The notes beneath the pieces are model-generated. The model made no database searches, had not been told where the DNA came from, and worked only from the letters and a program-made list of their open reading frames with translations. From a virus, in IMG/VR virus record IMGVR_UViG_3300030117_007486, positions 1-33,498 of that record: 33,498 bases of DNA. One strand, 5' to 3'. Position numbers and translations under genes: made by a program. This document shows positions 8,101 to 17,371 of this stretch, in pieces. How positions within the stretch are numbered: position 1 is the first letter of the stretch; each line of letters begins with the position of its first letter.

Positions 8101-10810
8101 AATCAGCGTTTCCGTGTCCAACAAACTCGTCAACAAAAATACCCGTCAATGATACTGGTGCGATATTTTCAAGACTTTTTGTTCTGTTGGAGGCATCATT
8201 GATGAGTTGCCGGGTGTAGTTAAATTCAGAGTCAAGTTGCTGAGTTCTTTCAATTTCACCAATTTCCCTCATAGTGAATCGTTGATTGTCAATATACTCA
8301 ATTCTAATATCTTCTGGTGTAGTCGCATATGCAGGAACAATCAATCTGTAAAGTTCCATATCATTTGGAGAAACATATGGAGGCTCGGGGAATGTAGCCA
8401 ACTCACCTTGAACAAGTTTAAATGTTCTATCTTGAGTTAATACTAAACTATCGATTCTTGCACCAAAGTTTACAGTGACAACTTCACCATTGCCGGGATC
8501 AATGATAGGATCACAGTTGCTTGGATTCAGAGGATCAATACTATAGTTGAATGAACCACCGACTCCTGAAACCGTGGAAATAACCTCATCGGCTCTAAAG
8601 TCAATAAACTCAGTAAGTTTGTGACCATTAAATTTTGGAATATCATTTGTTGCAACATTTGAATAACTATCTACGGTGAACGGACCATTTGAACCAGAGC
8701 GTTCATACTTTTTAAACACCACCGTCATTGTTGCACCATCAACAGGTGCAGTTGCATTTGCCTTTAGTGAAAGTGTTGACTCAAGATATGCCTCTTCCGT
8801 TTGACCATCATTCAAAACGAAATCATCAATCATATCAATGCCTGTGTCAGTATTTGTGACACTTAAAACTTCTTTCACATCAACAGAACCTAATCTTACT
8901 TCTTTAGTAGATGCTGTATAGGTTTGGTTTGAGGTAATACTACCACTTAGAGTTTTCTTTCTTACTGCCGACTTGTCTGTGATGTTGATTGGCATAAATG
9001 CAACAAAAGATGAGTTTGCAAATTGAGTTCCCACAAACATAGTGATTGTGTTATTTTTTGCATTCAGAGAAAATTGATCGGGTCTAACGATTGAAGTCGT
9101 GCCGGAGGCTCTAACTAAAACGGTTGGACCGATGGCAGAGCCATTCACCTCTCCTTTGAATCCCTCAAAAGTTCTTCTTCCGTCTAAAGAAGTAACAACT
9201 GCATTACCTTGAGGATTAACCGCTCCGGTAAATGTTCTGATACCCTCAAGATTGACGGGATTTGAAAGTTTATTTACACCGCTTCCAACTTTAAACAATC
9301 TTCGTTGTGAACCAGATTGCACCAAACCTTGCTGTGCCGTGAAGGTAATAAGATTGGAGGTTGACGATAGTGGATCGCTCGCTTTATCAGAAATATATGC
9401 AATATCATTTGGACCCTTGGTGGATTCAAAAGAAACATTTGCGACATACATTCTGACGGGCTGTTTACCAGTTCCAGATTTTCTCGCCATATGAAGCGGG
9501 TTAAATGTTCCAATTACACGAACATTACCACCACCAATATCCTCGTACATATACATTTTTGTTGAACGAAGGAAGATATTTTCTGTTGTTGTCAACAAAT
9601 CAATAATAGCGTCATCTGTAAATTCAAAGAAAGATCCAAGTTGTCTTGAATACTGATTGGGTGTTTCAATTGTTTCAAGATTTGTTGGGTAATTTGAAAT
9701 AAGTTTTATATTTGAAATCGTTTCAAATTCAAATCCTCTAACGTATGCTTTACCCGGTCCCAAAATAACACCAAATTTATTTGGGTCGCTTGAACCAAAC
9801 GTGTTAAGATGTGTGTCAGTCTCCGCAGGAAAAGGATTGACTGTGTAGTGACCCGATTCATCAAATGTTCTCCGGGCAAGTGTTTTTTCTAATTCAGCAT
9901 AGTTGGGATATTTAATTTTTTTGGTTGAATTGTTTTCAATAATACGAATCAACTCAACGTATGTACCGGCAGTATTTCCAATGACGCTGTAGCCATTTGC
10001 AGCAGATCCAGACAAACCTCGCTGTGACATCTTAAGATCAATTTTGTATCGATCCGCACCGGGGGAATTGAAATTATTAAATCCGAAGGATGGATCTCGT
10101 AGACTTGAATCATCGTCAACAGTAACAACACTACTATTTACATCAAATCCAACCGAGATAGTATTCTCTGAAAAATCTCTGTAGGATGCTGTCAAACCAT
10201 TAAGCACAGTATTGTAAGGTGCATATCCTTGTGCATCATTTTGTGCAAAGTATCCATTGACATAATAAACTCCTGAATTGACAGATACAAAGTTTGCAAC
10301 TGTACCAACCGCAGGAGCCGTCACACCAGACAAGGAGGTGATTGTGACACCAATATTGTTTGTCCCAACTGTTTCAATTCTTTGATTGTTTGTGTAAGAT
10401 CCGGGTGTTAAGTATTGACAAAATAAGACTTGATATGGGTCATCGTTAAAATTAGTTTTGTTTGCAAATCCAACGATTTTAGCATCAGTCGTAATTCCCG
10501 AATTGGAAGCACGGATTGTTTGTCCGACCATTGATTCAAGAACACTTTCAGAAAGTTCTGTTTCTGGTGAAATACGAACAAACGCTGCTTTTGATGTAGA
10601 AACCTCACCCCCAAGAACAACGGAACCATTTTTAAAAATATGATTACCGAATCTTTCAATTTGGTTTTGTAAGATTGATTGTGCTTGTGATAACTCTCTT
10701 GCCTGAACGGGGTATCCGGGCTTGAACATCACCTGTAGAAATTTTTTACCTTCTTCATAATCATTGAAGTAGGGGGTTCCACCCATAAGTCCTCGATTGT
10801 ATGCCGTCAT
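5174..10810 (-). CDS. Giant DUF4815 tail fibre/baseplate protein with C-terminal tail-collar domain
   Basis: A 1878-residue protein, the largest in the window. Residues 1 to about 250 carry the DUF4815 signature (FKPGYPVQARELSQAQSILQ, then QIERFGNHIFKNGSVVLGG) found in virion proteins of marine T4-like phages. Residues about 1660-1760 form a phage tail-collar domain (YLPCDGRIVS, YPALFGVVG, FRLPDLRGRVPLG). A GHNH motif follows, and the C-terminus MPPFVSINYLIKT is the usual end of T4 gp12-type collar proteins. The long middle is beta-rich, with Ig-like stretches such as ITLTASGLRPDSTVYLFFDG. Gene order (after gp8, before gp13) places it at the T4 gp9-gp12 position, so it probably replaces those fibre and attachment proteins and contacts the host. 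AAGGGG lies before the ATG. Confidence 0.8.
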   Translation of the reverse strand: MTAYNRGLMGGTPYFNDYEEGKKFLQVMFKPGYPVQARELSQAQSILQNQIERFGNHIFKNGSVVLGGEVSTSKAAFVRISPETELSESVLESMVGQTIRASNSGITTDAKIVGFANKTNFNDDPYQVLFCQYLTPGSYTNNQRIETVGTNNIGVTITSLSGVTAPAVGTVANFVSVNSGVYYVNGYFAQNDAQGYAPYNTVLNGLTASYRDFSENTISVGFDVNSSVVTVDDDSSLRDPSFGFNNFNSPGADRYKIDLKMSQRGLSGSAANGYSVIGNTAGTYVELIRIIENNSTKKIKYPNYAELEKTLARRTFDESGHYTVNPFPAETDTHLNTFGSSDPNKFGVILGPGKAYVRGFEFETISNIKLISNYPTNLETIETPNQYSRQLGSFFEFTDDAIIDLLTTTENIFLRSTKMYMYEDIGGGNVRVIGTFNPLHMARKSGTGKQPVRMYVANVSFESTKGPNDIAYISDKASDPLSSTSNLITFTAQQGLVQSGSQRRLFKVGSGVNKLSNPVNLEGIRTFTGAVNPQGNAVVTSLDGRRTFEGFKGEVNGSAIGPTVLVRASGTTSIVRPDQFSLNAKNNTITMFVGTQFANSSFVAFMPINITDKSAVRKKTLSGSITSNQTYTASTKEVRLGSVDVKEVLSVTNTDTGIDMIDDFVLNDGQTEEAYLESTLSLKANATAPVDGATMTVVFKKYERSGSNGPFTVDSYSNVATNDIPKFNGHKLTEFIDFRADEVISTVSGVGGSFNYSIDPLNPSNCDPIIDPGNGEVVTVNFGARIDSLVLTQDRTFKLVQGELATFPEPPYVSPNDMELYRLIVPAYATTPEDIRIEYIDNQRFTMREIGEIERTQQLDSEFNYTRQLINDASNRTKSLENIAPVSLTGIFVDEFVGHGNADLTRVNYNASIDPVRNRLRPPFVSSSVGIQTPVVSDVSGATINGDLILSDYTEAIISSDFECDAKERLNEFGSIDYYGKLDLSPYCVNYWSETKRPKIASNFDGELNNWEFSVVVKDGDGNIAGRNNGFGTTWRDWEFHWFSTMSIDPFDQDTNPLDRTYTESSKTSFVARALSKRIIERLGNKIVDLSIRPYIPARTITLTASGLRPDSTVYLFFDGSIVGNTENGYTVSSDGSCSITYELPTDTYTVGKKQFLITDDVTGDVTKATTSADAIFYAQGAINTDLNGETFIRPPVVKRVSSTSNSTRLENFDELFNSTSDATLNTINPIYQIFSVDPSGYPNGAFINKVRLWFDEASDTGTPIQISIRPVIDGIPSSSIILPFSELVQSCVDDNVATDPSVESPRNLQDAGDTFTDFVFDSPVYLPYGDYALAISSNDTSVSVRTTNTPNDTENFGPLYLPTNRGTNTAYFDKRLCVGIYGCVFTSGSTPTANLRLTDTDVTANTFYVSNSPNVDSDFNNSILLDGDSGSDLPIRLVENGTYERGFGGRNNYLNGILKFTLENTTNHSTTIDTDRVSLLASKMISNDATTGIVENNQVVDELALDGGSDLAAPGLARYYTKIVEMDEAAPADDIVVFIDGFFPGRAPLVFVKPQGIEVNSDNIDEARYYQLYLGGNPSLPDPKDDAVVSLTYSTYKEGADANPPDTFANQAFNKYVVKVVFTDDADTVGGIPFIEFLAAVPIRRAFGAFGLTNTAVPTGTLVPYAGLMESGEVPASIAGPSSNRTYLPCDGRIVSASDGGGYPALFGVVGQSYARNAEEATELNTNNEFRLPDLRGRVPLGSNTNAAGGGLNQSSGGGTPVNFSSDAKTRSLGATGGSYTLMGHNHLNPNPTVPDGDTNEGSAVANAGLLEIWSDSQKGYQNTRGNHFGSGDSDAGRSKLSDLIKSSGTDLSGALLDEKMNEQMPPFVSINYLIKT

Positions 10811-10822
10811 CTTTTCCCCTTA

Positions 10823-12790
10823 TTAGAAAGTAAAAATAATCTTGATAAATTCTGATTGTTCAGCAACCCTTTGAACCTTTTCAGCCATTCCTTGTATGTA
10901 TACCAATTCACCAGACATATTATTGATCTGAGGCTCACTAACACTTAAAACTTCACACACTGTATCAGTAGGGCTTGATGATGTAAGTGGTACAATAATG
11001 TTGTCACCCCGATTAAAACCATATGTGCTTCCACGGGCTTTTACATCAGTGAGAAAAATTTCAAATTCATCTTCAACTGGCAAGTCTGTCACAGATACAA
11101 TTTTTGCCTCAGAATCAGATGTGCGATTAAAAACTTTTTTGTCCAGAGCCACCAAGTTTGCTGCGTCACTGACTCCCTTAGCAACAACACCAACAGAGCC
11201 TCTAAAGGCACTTTTAGCGATGTTAAGTCTTGTGTCGGCAAATCTAGTTTCAAAAACTTTAAGTTTTTTGCTCAGTTGTGTAAATGTTCCATCTCGTTTA
11301 TCCGCTGAAAGAACCGTCAAAATTTCATCTTTAATAAATGGTTTTGCCATATTACGAACATCAATTTCGCCAGCGACCTCTGAGCCTACATCAAGACTAA
11401 GGGGACCGTTTAATTCACCTACCACTCCAGACGAATTTCCAACCACAATATATGATTTGCTTGAGTCATCTAAATCAAATCCAACGAGACTTCCTGTTTC
11501 TGAAACTTCTCTCACCAAAACTGTGGTTGTTCTAAAGTCGTCAAAGTTTAGAAGTTCACCGGCATTTGGTAGACCTTCAGCAACTTTAGGATTTTTAAGA
11601 ATGCCAATATTAATAAAATCGTTACCAATTCCCGACGCTTCATCGCTTGATAAATCTAAACTACCTTCAAATCTAACACCAATTGCGGATCTTTTCGCAG
11701 CAAGTTCAGAAACCGCATCCTTTCCAATCGGATCGTAAATGAGTGCATTTAAAGTATAATCAAAAACTTGATTCGTAACACTGAAACTTGGAGTGGCAAA
11801 AGAATAGTTTTGACCAGCAGATGTCATAATAATAGTATCAATCGTATTGTCACCCTTAAGTGTCGCAAATCCCTCCGCTCCATTACCATCCCCGCTAAAA
11901 TTGACAATCGGACCAATTTCATACAAGTCTGTTGGTTGGGGTGCTTGATTTGATGGGAAACTATTACCGACCTTTATCTCTCTGCCATTCACTTGTTTAA
12001 TTTTTCTAACCAACCCACTTGCAACACCACTCAAAATTCTCAACCCATATTCTTGTGTTCCGGAGGGTAGGTTTTGTGCTAACGTAAATGTCATTCTATC
12101 TGGACTTGCTGTTTGAATTTTATTGGAATTATTTCTGGGTTGTCCAAAATCAAAAACCAAATTTCCTGTTTTTCTAATTACACTTACACCAGAAATTGAT
12201 CCAATATTGTTGTCGAGGTTTGCTTCGTATTGAACTTCGTATTGATTTTGATCGGAGTTTTCATATGCGTTTGCAATTCTTTGATAAAACGGAAATTGCT
12301 TGACAGGAATATACTCTTTGTCAACAAAGTCCTCCAACCCGCTCGGGATTGTATACAAGAATTTCCACTCAAACCCATCTGTGAGTTGAATTGGGTCGGT
12401 GCTGGTTCCATTGGGTCGAATATTTGATCCGTTTTCATTGTCATTGTTATCAAGACAAATGTAAACGTTTCTTGAATTATCATCGTAAACGTAAAATGGT
12501 TTTGTAAGTGTGCTGGTATCCACATCAGAGGAAATTTTGTCCATTGAAATTCCCTCGGTCCAATCATAACGAGGGATTAAAATAGCAGAAGAATCGCTTT
12601 CAATTCTTTTAGCGACAATCAAGTTTTGTCTGAACGACGTTTCTGACTCGTCTGTTCTTTGGTCTGTTGTGCTTCCGGTGATACCAGAGAGACACATAAA
12701 AAATTTGTCCTCTGATAAAGAACCAAATTGACTCACAAAATTTTTTGCAAGTTGACCCTTGAATTGATAATCGTATGTTACTCCAGCCAT
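10823..12790 (-). CDS. 8: Baseplate wedge protein gp8
   Basis: A 655-residue protein whose N-terminal third matches T4 gp8 in pattern: a short leader, then AILIPRYDW (T4 has IPRRDW), NVYICLDNNDNENGS, and DGFEWKFLYTIPSGL followed by KEYIPVKQFP (T4 has DGYVWEYLFEIP and NEYIVVPWP). T4 gp8 is about 334 residues, so this version has roughly 320 extra C-terminal residues, presumably additional beta domains. gp8 is a wedge component that helps link the wedge to peripheral fibres. Its place between the gp7-position gene and the fibre genes matches T4. TGGAG precedes the ATG, and a TACATA motif overlaps the upstream stop codon. Confidence 0.75.
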   Translation of the reverse strand: MAGVTYDYQFKGQLAKNFVSQFGSLSEDKFFMCLSGITGSTTDQRTDESETSFRQNLIVAKRIESDSSAILIPRYDWTEGISMDKISSDVDTSTLTKPFYVYDDNSRNVYICLDNNDNENGSNIRPNGTSTDPIQLTDGFEWKFLYTIPSGLEDFVDKEYIPVKQFPFYQRIANAYENSDQNQYEVQYEANLDNNIGSISGVSVIRKTGNLVFDFGQPRNNSNKIQTASPDRMTFTLAQNLPSGTQEYGLRILSGVASGLVRKIKQVNGREIKVGNSFPSNQAPQPTDLYEIGPIVNFSGDGNGAEGFATLKGDNTIDTIIMTSAGQNYSFATPSFSVTNQVFDYTLNALIYDPIGKDAVSELAAKRSAIGVRFEGSLDLSSDEASGIGNDFINIGILKNPKVAEGLPNAGELLNFDDFRTTTVLVREVSETGSLVGFDLDDSSKSYIVVGNSSGVVGELNGPLSLDVGSEVAGEIDVRNMAKPFIKDEILTVLSADKRDGTFTQLSKKLKVFETRFADTRLNIAKSAFRGSVGVVAKGVSDAANLVALDKKVFNRTSDSEAKIVSVTDLPVEDEFEIFLTDVKARGSTYGFNRGDNIIVPLTSSSPTDTVCEVLSVSEPQINNMSGELVYIQGMAEKVQRVAEQSEFIKIIFTF

Positions 12791-12802
12791 ATGAACTCCA
12801 GT

Positions 12803-15043
12803 TTATGTATTTAGATTTGGCACACTCATTTTATCAAAGAAATCACTGATTCTAACATCGCCAAATTCCATATCCTGTTGTTGTGTCGAATCAATCGGAA
12901 GTGAGGTTGCATCTGTATTTCCCACAATATCAAAAGAATCTCCATCTTGAGCAAAAACTTTGATATTTTTTTGTGATGTAAAGTTTCCGCTTCTAACCAA
13001 CACGGTTAAAACCACTGATGAGAAGCCCGGATTCCCGGCTCCAACAGAATTTGTTGTTGCTAGTAGTGGATTCACGGTGGATTTGTTTTTGGATGGCTTT
13101 ATATTTGATATTTTTGCAGCGGGTGTCTGCGAAAAGTCTTTTGTCTCAATCGCCTCAACTGTTCCAAATGCGGTCATTTGACCGGGAACGGTTTGTGACA
13201 ATTCATCGTTTACTGATATTGATCCAGATATGCCACTGATTGTCATCAAAACTTTATCAAATCTAATTCTAACCTTATTTCTTGAAGTGGCAAACTCATA
13301 CTTATTATTAACTTTTGATAATTCGTCATTAGTTCTATTTTCTCTGAACAAAACTCTTGGGTGTCGATAAATGATGTATCCGCCACTAAACCCTTGACCA
13401 AATTTTTGAACATCTGATGTTGTCATAGGAATTTGTGTCTTGGGTGCAACAACATATCCAAATTTTCTTTGACTTTCCACAAGACCAGAATTGATGTATT
13501 CAGGACTTGTATTTTCATTTCCCCCATAAATGCCGTTGCCAACTGGAACAATTTGACTTGTGTTTGGAAAAATTAAGTTTGGTGCTACGTCGGGAGTGCT
13601 TCCGGTAAAAGTGAGAGTTGATGGTGTAATCCCACCCCATCCATCCGGATAAAAATCACCAAATGACACACCTAGAGTATCGCCCCTGAAATCAGCAGTG
13701 CCATCAATTGTGTAAGGAAGATAATTACCAATCAGTGCAGTAACTCTTTTTGCAGAATTTATGTTTTCAATTGTCGTAACATTGGAGGTAATACCTGTTG
13801 CTTTAATATTCTGGGTGGTCACATAACGACCAAGCATCATACTTCCTGCCGGATGGAAAAGTTTTTTAATAATTGCCGCGTAATCACGCAAAGATTTTTC
13901 AGCACTAATCGTGTACGAAAACTGTTGATAATTAAAATTATTCTGAATCACGGAGTTAGATGATAATTGTGATCGAGAACTTTTGAAAATAACTTCATCA
14001 ACTACTTCCGCACGATTGCCTAAAATATCAAGAGAAGCACCAGTGCCACCGGAGGTTAGAATATCAACACTTAAATTTTCGCTCGTGGTAAAAATACGAA
14101 CAGGTTTACCCAAAGGTTTCGTGATTGAGACAATTTCTCCAATGTTTGAAACCTTTTTAACTTTAAGTTTAGAAACAATTTTGTTGTTTTCTTTTAACAA
14201 AACAATATCATTGATTGCATAACCTCTACCATCTTGAGTCACACCATCTACCACAGCCGGTTTAACCTCTGATACTAAACTAAAGACCGTTTCTTTGATT
14301 GATTTTTTCCCACTTGATGTGTCTTCAAAAATGATAGTTTTGTTTGGTAAAAATTCACCAACCCTGTCCTTTAAGATTAGTTCGGCATAATCAACTTTTG
14401 TAGCACCATCAACTCTAAAGATAATATCATCAATATTTGCCGAGGCGTATACCTGACTGCTTCCATCAAATTCGTTTTGCCTTTGAAAAACTTTTTTTCC
14501 GATATAATCATAGACCGTGCTTTTTTGATTTGATACGCTACAAAGGATTGACAGTGAGTTTGAATAATCAGAATCAGATAACTTCAAAATTCTGTCCCGC
14601 AAATACTCTATAGATGCTTCTTTATCAAAAAGAAGTCTGAACAAAAATTGAATAGCCTCTGAGTTGCCTTTATTTTTGTAATAGTCTTTGATTCTTTTTA
14701 ATGCTAAATCTTCATTTGAGGCACTTAAGAAATCTTTGGGAAAGTTTTGTAAATAGGTGTTTTTGAAATGTTCTTTGAATGACTCAAGTGTTTGATCGAG
14801 ATCAGTGTATGTGTTGAGTCGAACCGCCTCTGCACGGACGTTACCATTTTGCTCAGTATACTCTAAAAATGCTTTAATGAATGACACAAATGTGGGGTGG
14901 TCATCAACTACAAAGTCTGGAAGAAACTGATTTGCTAAAATTGAAAATCTGTCATCAACCGATAGCGGACCAGTCGCTCCAAAGGTTGGCTCCGAAAATG
15001 CTTGTAGCGGTAATAGTAATGATCCACCATACGCGAAAGACAT
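12803..15043 (-). CDS. Baseplate wedge protein in the gp7 position
   Basis: A 746-residue virion protein. The N-terminal 170 residues contain FVVDDHPTFVSFIKAFLEYT, DLDQTLESFKEHFKNTYLQN and an LFRLLFDKEAS helix. Near residues 380-400 lies FSYTISAEKSLRDYAAIIKK followed by LFHPAGSMMLGRY. These motifs are shared by baseplate/structural proteins of marine T4-like phages. It lies between gp6 and gp8, exactly where T4 has gp7, but T4 gp7 is longer (about 1030 residues) and I cannot show direct similarity. The gp7 role is therefore inferred from order. The start codon overlaps the gp6 stop by one base (TAATG), which implies coupled translation. Confidence 0.6.
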   Translation of the reverse strand: MSFAYGGSLLLPLQAFSEPTFGATGPLSVDDRFSILANQFLPDFVVDDHPTFVSFIKAFLEYTEQNGNVRAEAVRLNTYTDLDQTLESFKEHFKNTYLQNFPKDFLSASNEDLALKRIKDYYKNKGNSEAIQFLFRLLFDKEASIEYLRDRILKLSDSDYSNSLSILCSVSNQKSTVYDYIGKKVFQRQNEFDGSSQVYASANIDDIIFRVDGATKVDYAELILKDRVGEFLPNKTIIFEDTSSGKKSIKETVFSLVSEVKPAVVDGVTQDGRGYAINDIVLLKENNKIVSKLKVKKVSNIGEIVSITKPLGKPVRIFTTSENLSVDILTSGGTGASLDILGNRAEVVDEVIFKSSRSQLSSNSVIQNNFNYQQFSYTISAEKSLRDYAAIIKKLFHPAGSMMLGRYVTTQNIKATGITSNVTTIENINSAKRVTALIGNYLPYTIDGTADFRGDTLGVSFGDFYPDGWGGITPSTLTFTGSTPDVAPNLIFPNTSQIVPVGNGIYGGNENTSPEYINSGLVESQRKFGYVVAPKTQIPMTTSDVQKFGQGFSGGYIIYRHPRVLFRENRTNDELSKVNNKYEFATSRNKVRIRFDKVLMTISGISGSISVNDELSQTVPGQMTAFGTVEAIETKDFSQTPAAKISNIKPSKNKSTVNPLLATTNSVGAGNPGFSSVVLTVLVRSGNFTSQKNIKVFAQDGDSFDIVGNTDATSLPIDSTQQQDMEFGDVRISDFFDKMSVPNLNT
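12804..12809 (-). promoter_or_regulatory. Candidate late promoter (TACATA type) for gp8
   Basis: Minus-strand AATACATAAAC, 13 bases before the gp8 ATG. The motif contains the stop codon of the upstream gene (ACA-TAA), the same arrangement as in front of gp25. Function is inferred. Confidence 0.4.
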
Positions 15044-16986
15044 TAGTAACCACCCCCACCATTACTTGGTGTCGATGGTGATGTAGTGCTTCTTGATGCT
15101 GTGAACGCACTTGAGATAGATGAAGTTCCGACATAAGAGACACCAGATGACGATGTTGTGATTGCTCTATCTGGTCTATCGTCAGGGAACATATTTACAA
15201 CATTTCTTTCACTGTCATTGAAATCTTGTGCTAAAATAAAACTCTTACTTGCAATTAAACGATTATCTGCAACTTCGACGCGAATACGAACATCATCTGT
15301 AACTTTATCAATTGTATAATTGTTGATTGTCACAACTCCATTTTGGTAATCAACAGTTCCAAAGTCTTCTTCTAAAATATTTTTGGCGGTGTTCACAATA
15401 TTATAAATTCTCAATTTTCCATATCCGTCGTCTTCACAAAAGACTTGAATAGCATCGCCATTTGAATCAAAGTATGTGAACTCATTGGATGAGACAACAG
15501 AAGTATGACCGTCGTGGGGATGGAAAATTGGGTTTACAAATTTAAGTTGATAGTTGGAGGGTGTATTTGGTGTTGGAATAAACCTTGACTCAAGAGATGG
15601 AGTAAATGACAATGACTCAATTTCAACCAAAGAATCTAAAACGCTTTTGATCATCCTACTCAGTGAAACGACAGAGAAGAAGTTTTGAGAGTTATCTTCA
15701 AAGTAGTCTGAAATATTTTGCTTGATAACTTCAATCAAACTTGTTTCATTCAAAATTGTTTTTGTCGGATCATATACAGCATCAACATTATACCTAAAGA
15801 AAAGTTGTGTAGAGTCAACAACTTCTGGACTTACGCCAACAGAACATTTTGTTTGTAAAAAACTTTTGATGGAATTTTTCAAACTATCAGTGATGATTGT
15901 TCCTGAATTCGGTTTGAGGGTGACAAATACTTTACCAAACTCTGGTGGATCAGCATCCTCACCTCCGTAGCAATACACTGATCTAAATCCTGAAAAATTA
16001 TTACTAACAAGGGCTTCAAAATCAGATGTTGTCACCGCTCTGTTTTGAGCAGAAAAAGATTTAGGTGAGTTGAACCTGACACTAGAGATCGACTCTCTTT
16101 CAGACCCTCCAGAGGCAGCACTCACAACTTCGACTGTCGTGTTACTATCGTAAAACAATGCTCTAGCAGTGTCGGAATCATTTTTACCAACTCCATTTGC
16201 CTTAGATCCATTCGTTTGTAAGTATGAAACATTGATAAGATTACCAGCATTTAATTTTCTACCAATCACACCATCACCAAAACGAATTGAGTAGACTCCA
16301 TCAAAATCTTCCTCAACAAAAAAGGCATTCGTGGTTGACTTAATTTCTGTGTAACTGTTTGCTTCGTTCCACACATCATCCACACCAGAATTATCTGTAA
16401 CAGAATTGTAAACCTGAATACGGATGGTTTTTGTGTCAATGTTTTCATCATCTATTCTATATTTTTGATTAGAATTCGACGATGGAACTACAAACGAAAA
16501 TGATTTGATTTCACCCTCTTGTAATTCAACATTTGTTGCTGATCGTCCAAAACCATTTTCGGTATTAATAACTGAAAGTGTCACTGGATCGACGTTGGTG
16601 AAGTTGTAAGATCGATTACCAATCCTAGCCAAAAATCTTGAACCTCTTGGGAGTGTGTTAGTTGTCAAGGCATCAAAGGTAAGATTCGCAGTAAGTTTTG
16701 GTGCAGTTTTAGAATGAGGAACATATCCTAAACTTTTTGCGTGTGAAATCACCGACGATCTTTTCTGGGCGGTATCTAAAAATAATTCACTTGCGGTAAA
16801 GTTGTTGTAGATTCCTTGATAGTGAGTGTAGTATGAAAGCAAGTCAAGAATAACGCTCAACCCAGAACCTTCAAAGTCGTAGTCGGCAAATTCATTTTGA
16901 TTCTTAAGAAAATTGATTAAATTTGATTTGATTGTATCAAAATCTAGTTCGTTGACTGAGAGTGATTGTCTTTCGTTGTCCATCAT
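15043..16986 (-). CDS. 6: Baseplate wedge protein gp6
   Basis: A 647-residue protein, close to the 660 residues of T4 gp6. The N-terminus reads LDFDTIKSNLINFLKNQNEF then YDFEGSGLSVILDLLSYYTH and SELFLDTAQKRSSVISHAKS, the conserved opening of gp6/baseplate-J-like proteins. The middle (RAVTTSDFEALV followed by YGGEDADPPEFGKVFVTLKP) is also typical. gp6 forms the inner ring of the baseplate and makes wedges dimerise. It directly follows gp25, overlapping it by 4 bases, and is in turn coupled to the gp7-position gene. The C-terminal Ser/Gly tail is low complexity. Confidence 0.88.
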   Translation of the reverse strand: MMDNERQSLSVNELDFDTIKSNLINFLKNQNEFADYDFEGSGLSVILDLLSYYTHYQGIYNNFTASELFLDTAQKRSSVISHAKSLGYVPHSKTAPKLTANLTFDALTTNTLPRGSRFLARIGNRSYNFTNVDPVTLSVINTENGFGRSATNVELQEGEIKSFSFVVPSSNSNQKYRIDDENIDTKTIRIQVYNSVTDNSGVDDVWNEANSYTEIKSTTNAFFVEEDFDGVYSIRFGDGVIGRKLNAGNLINVSYLQTNGSKANGVGKNDSDTARALFYDSNTTVEVVSAASGGSERESISSVRFNSPKSFSAQNRAVTTSDFEALVSNNFSGFRSVYCYGGEDADPPEFGKVFVTLKPNSGTIITDSLKNSIKSFLQTKCSVGVSPEVVDSTQLFFRYNVDAVYDPTKTILNETSLIEVIKQNISDYFEDNSQNFFSVVSLSRMIKSVLDSLVEIESLSFTPSLESRFIPTPNTPSNYQLKFVNPIFHPHDGHTSVVSSNEFTYFDSNGDAIQVFCEDDGYGKLRIYNIVNTAKNILEEDFGTVDYQNGVVTINNYTIDKVTDDVRIRVEVADNRLIASKSFILAQDFNDSERNVVNMFPDDRPDRAITTSSSGVSYVGTSSISSAFTASRSTTSPSTPSNGGGGY

Positions 16987-17363
16987 CGAATCCTTTCAAG
17001 ACTGATTTCGACTTTTACCGGAGCGGGGCTATTAGTGGGTGTAAAAATAATTGTCACATCAAAAGCATTTCTATCAAGATTGGGTGATACCCTAACTCTA
17101 TTTAATAAAGCACGCGGTTCATTATCAACAATCGCCTTTTCAATCTCACCTTTAATCCTAAGTGCAGAGATTGGATTGATATTTTCAAATAATTTTGAGC
17201 GAACATTCCCACCGAACGAAGGTGAAAATGGTTTCTCTAAAAAATTGTATAAAACAATATTTCTAACTGATCTACGCACAGCCTCATCATCACGCAAAAT
17301 GTTTACATCGTTGGTGATTGGGTTTTTTGTGAAGTTTAAATCAATATCTGAGAATCTGCTCAT
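16983..17363 (-). CDS. 25: Baseplate wedge protein gp25
   Basis: A 126-residue protein (T4 gp25 is 132). It shows the gp25-like family pattern: VRRSVRNIVLYNFLEKPFSP then FGGNVRSKLFE, and the conserved Glu-Pro-Arg triplet at residues 82-84 (NEPRALL). gp25 sits in the inner baseplate, templates the first sheath ring and is homologous to the TssE proteins of type VI secretion. It overlaps gp6 by 4 bases. No Shine-Dalgarno sequence is visible before the ATG, which is preceded by TACATAAATAAAAAT. The transcript could start so close that the message is leaderless or nearly so. Confidence 0.9.
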   Translation of the reverse strand: MSRFSDIDLNFTKNPITNDVNILRDDEAVRRSVRNIVLYNFLEKPFSPSFGGNVRSKLFENINPISALRIKGEIEKAIVDNEPRALLNRVRVSPNLDRNAFDVTIIFTPTNSPAPVKVEISLERIR

Positions 17364-17371
17364 ATTTTTAT

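Noticed and set aside
10998-11738. A 246-residue plus-strand open frame inside gp8
   Set aside because: Ser/Thr/Leu-rich shadow of the gp8 gene with no start signal; the gp8 frame has clear T4 similarity.
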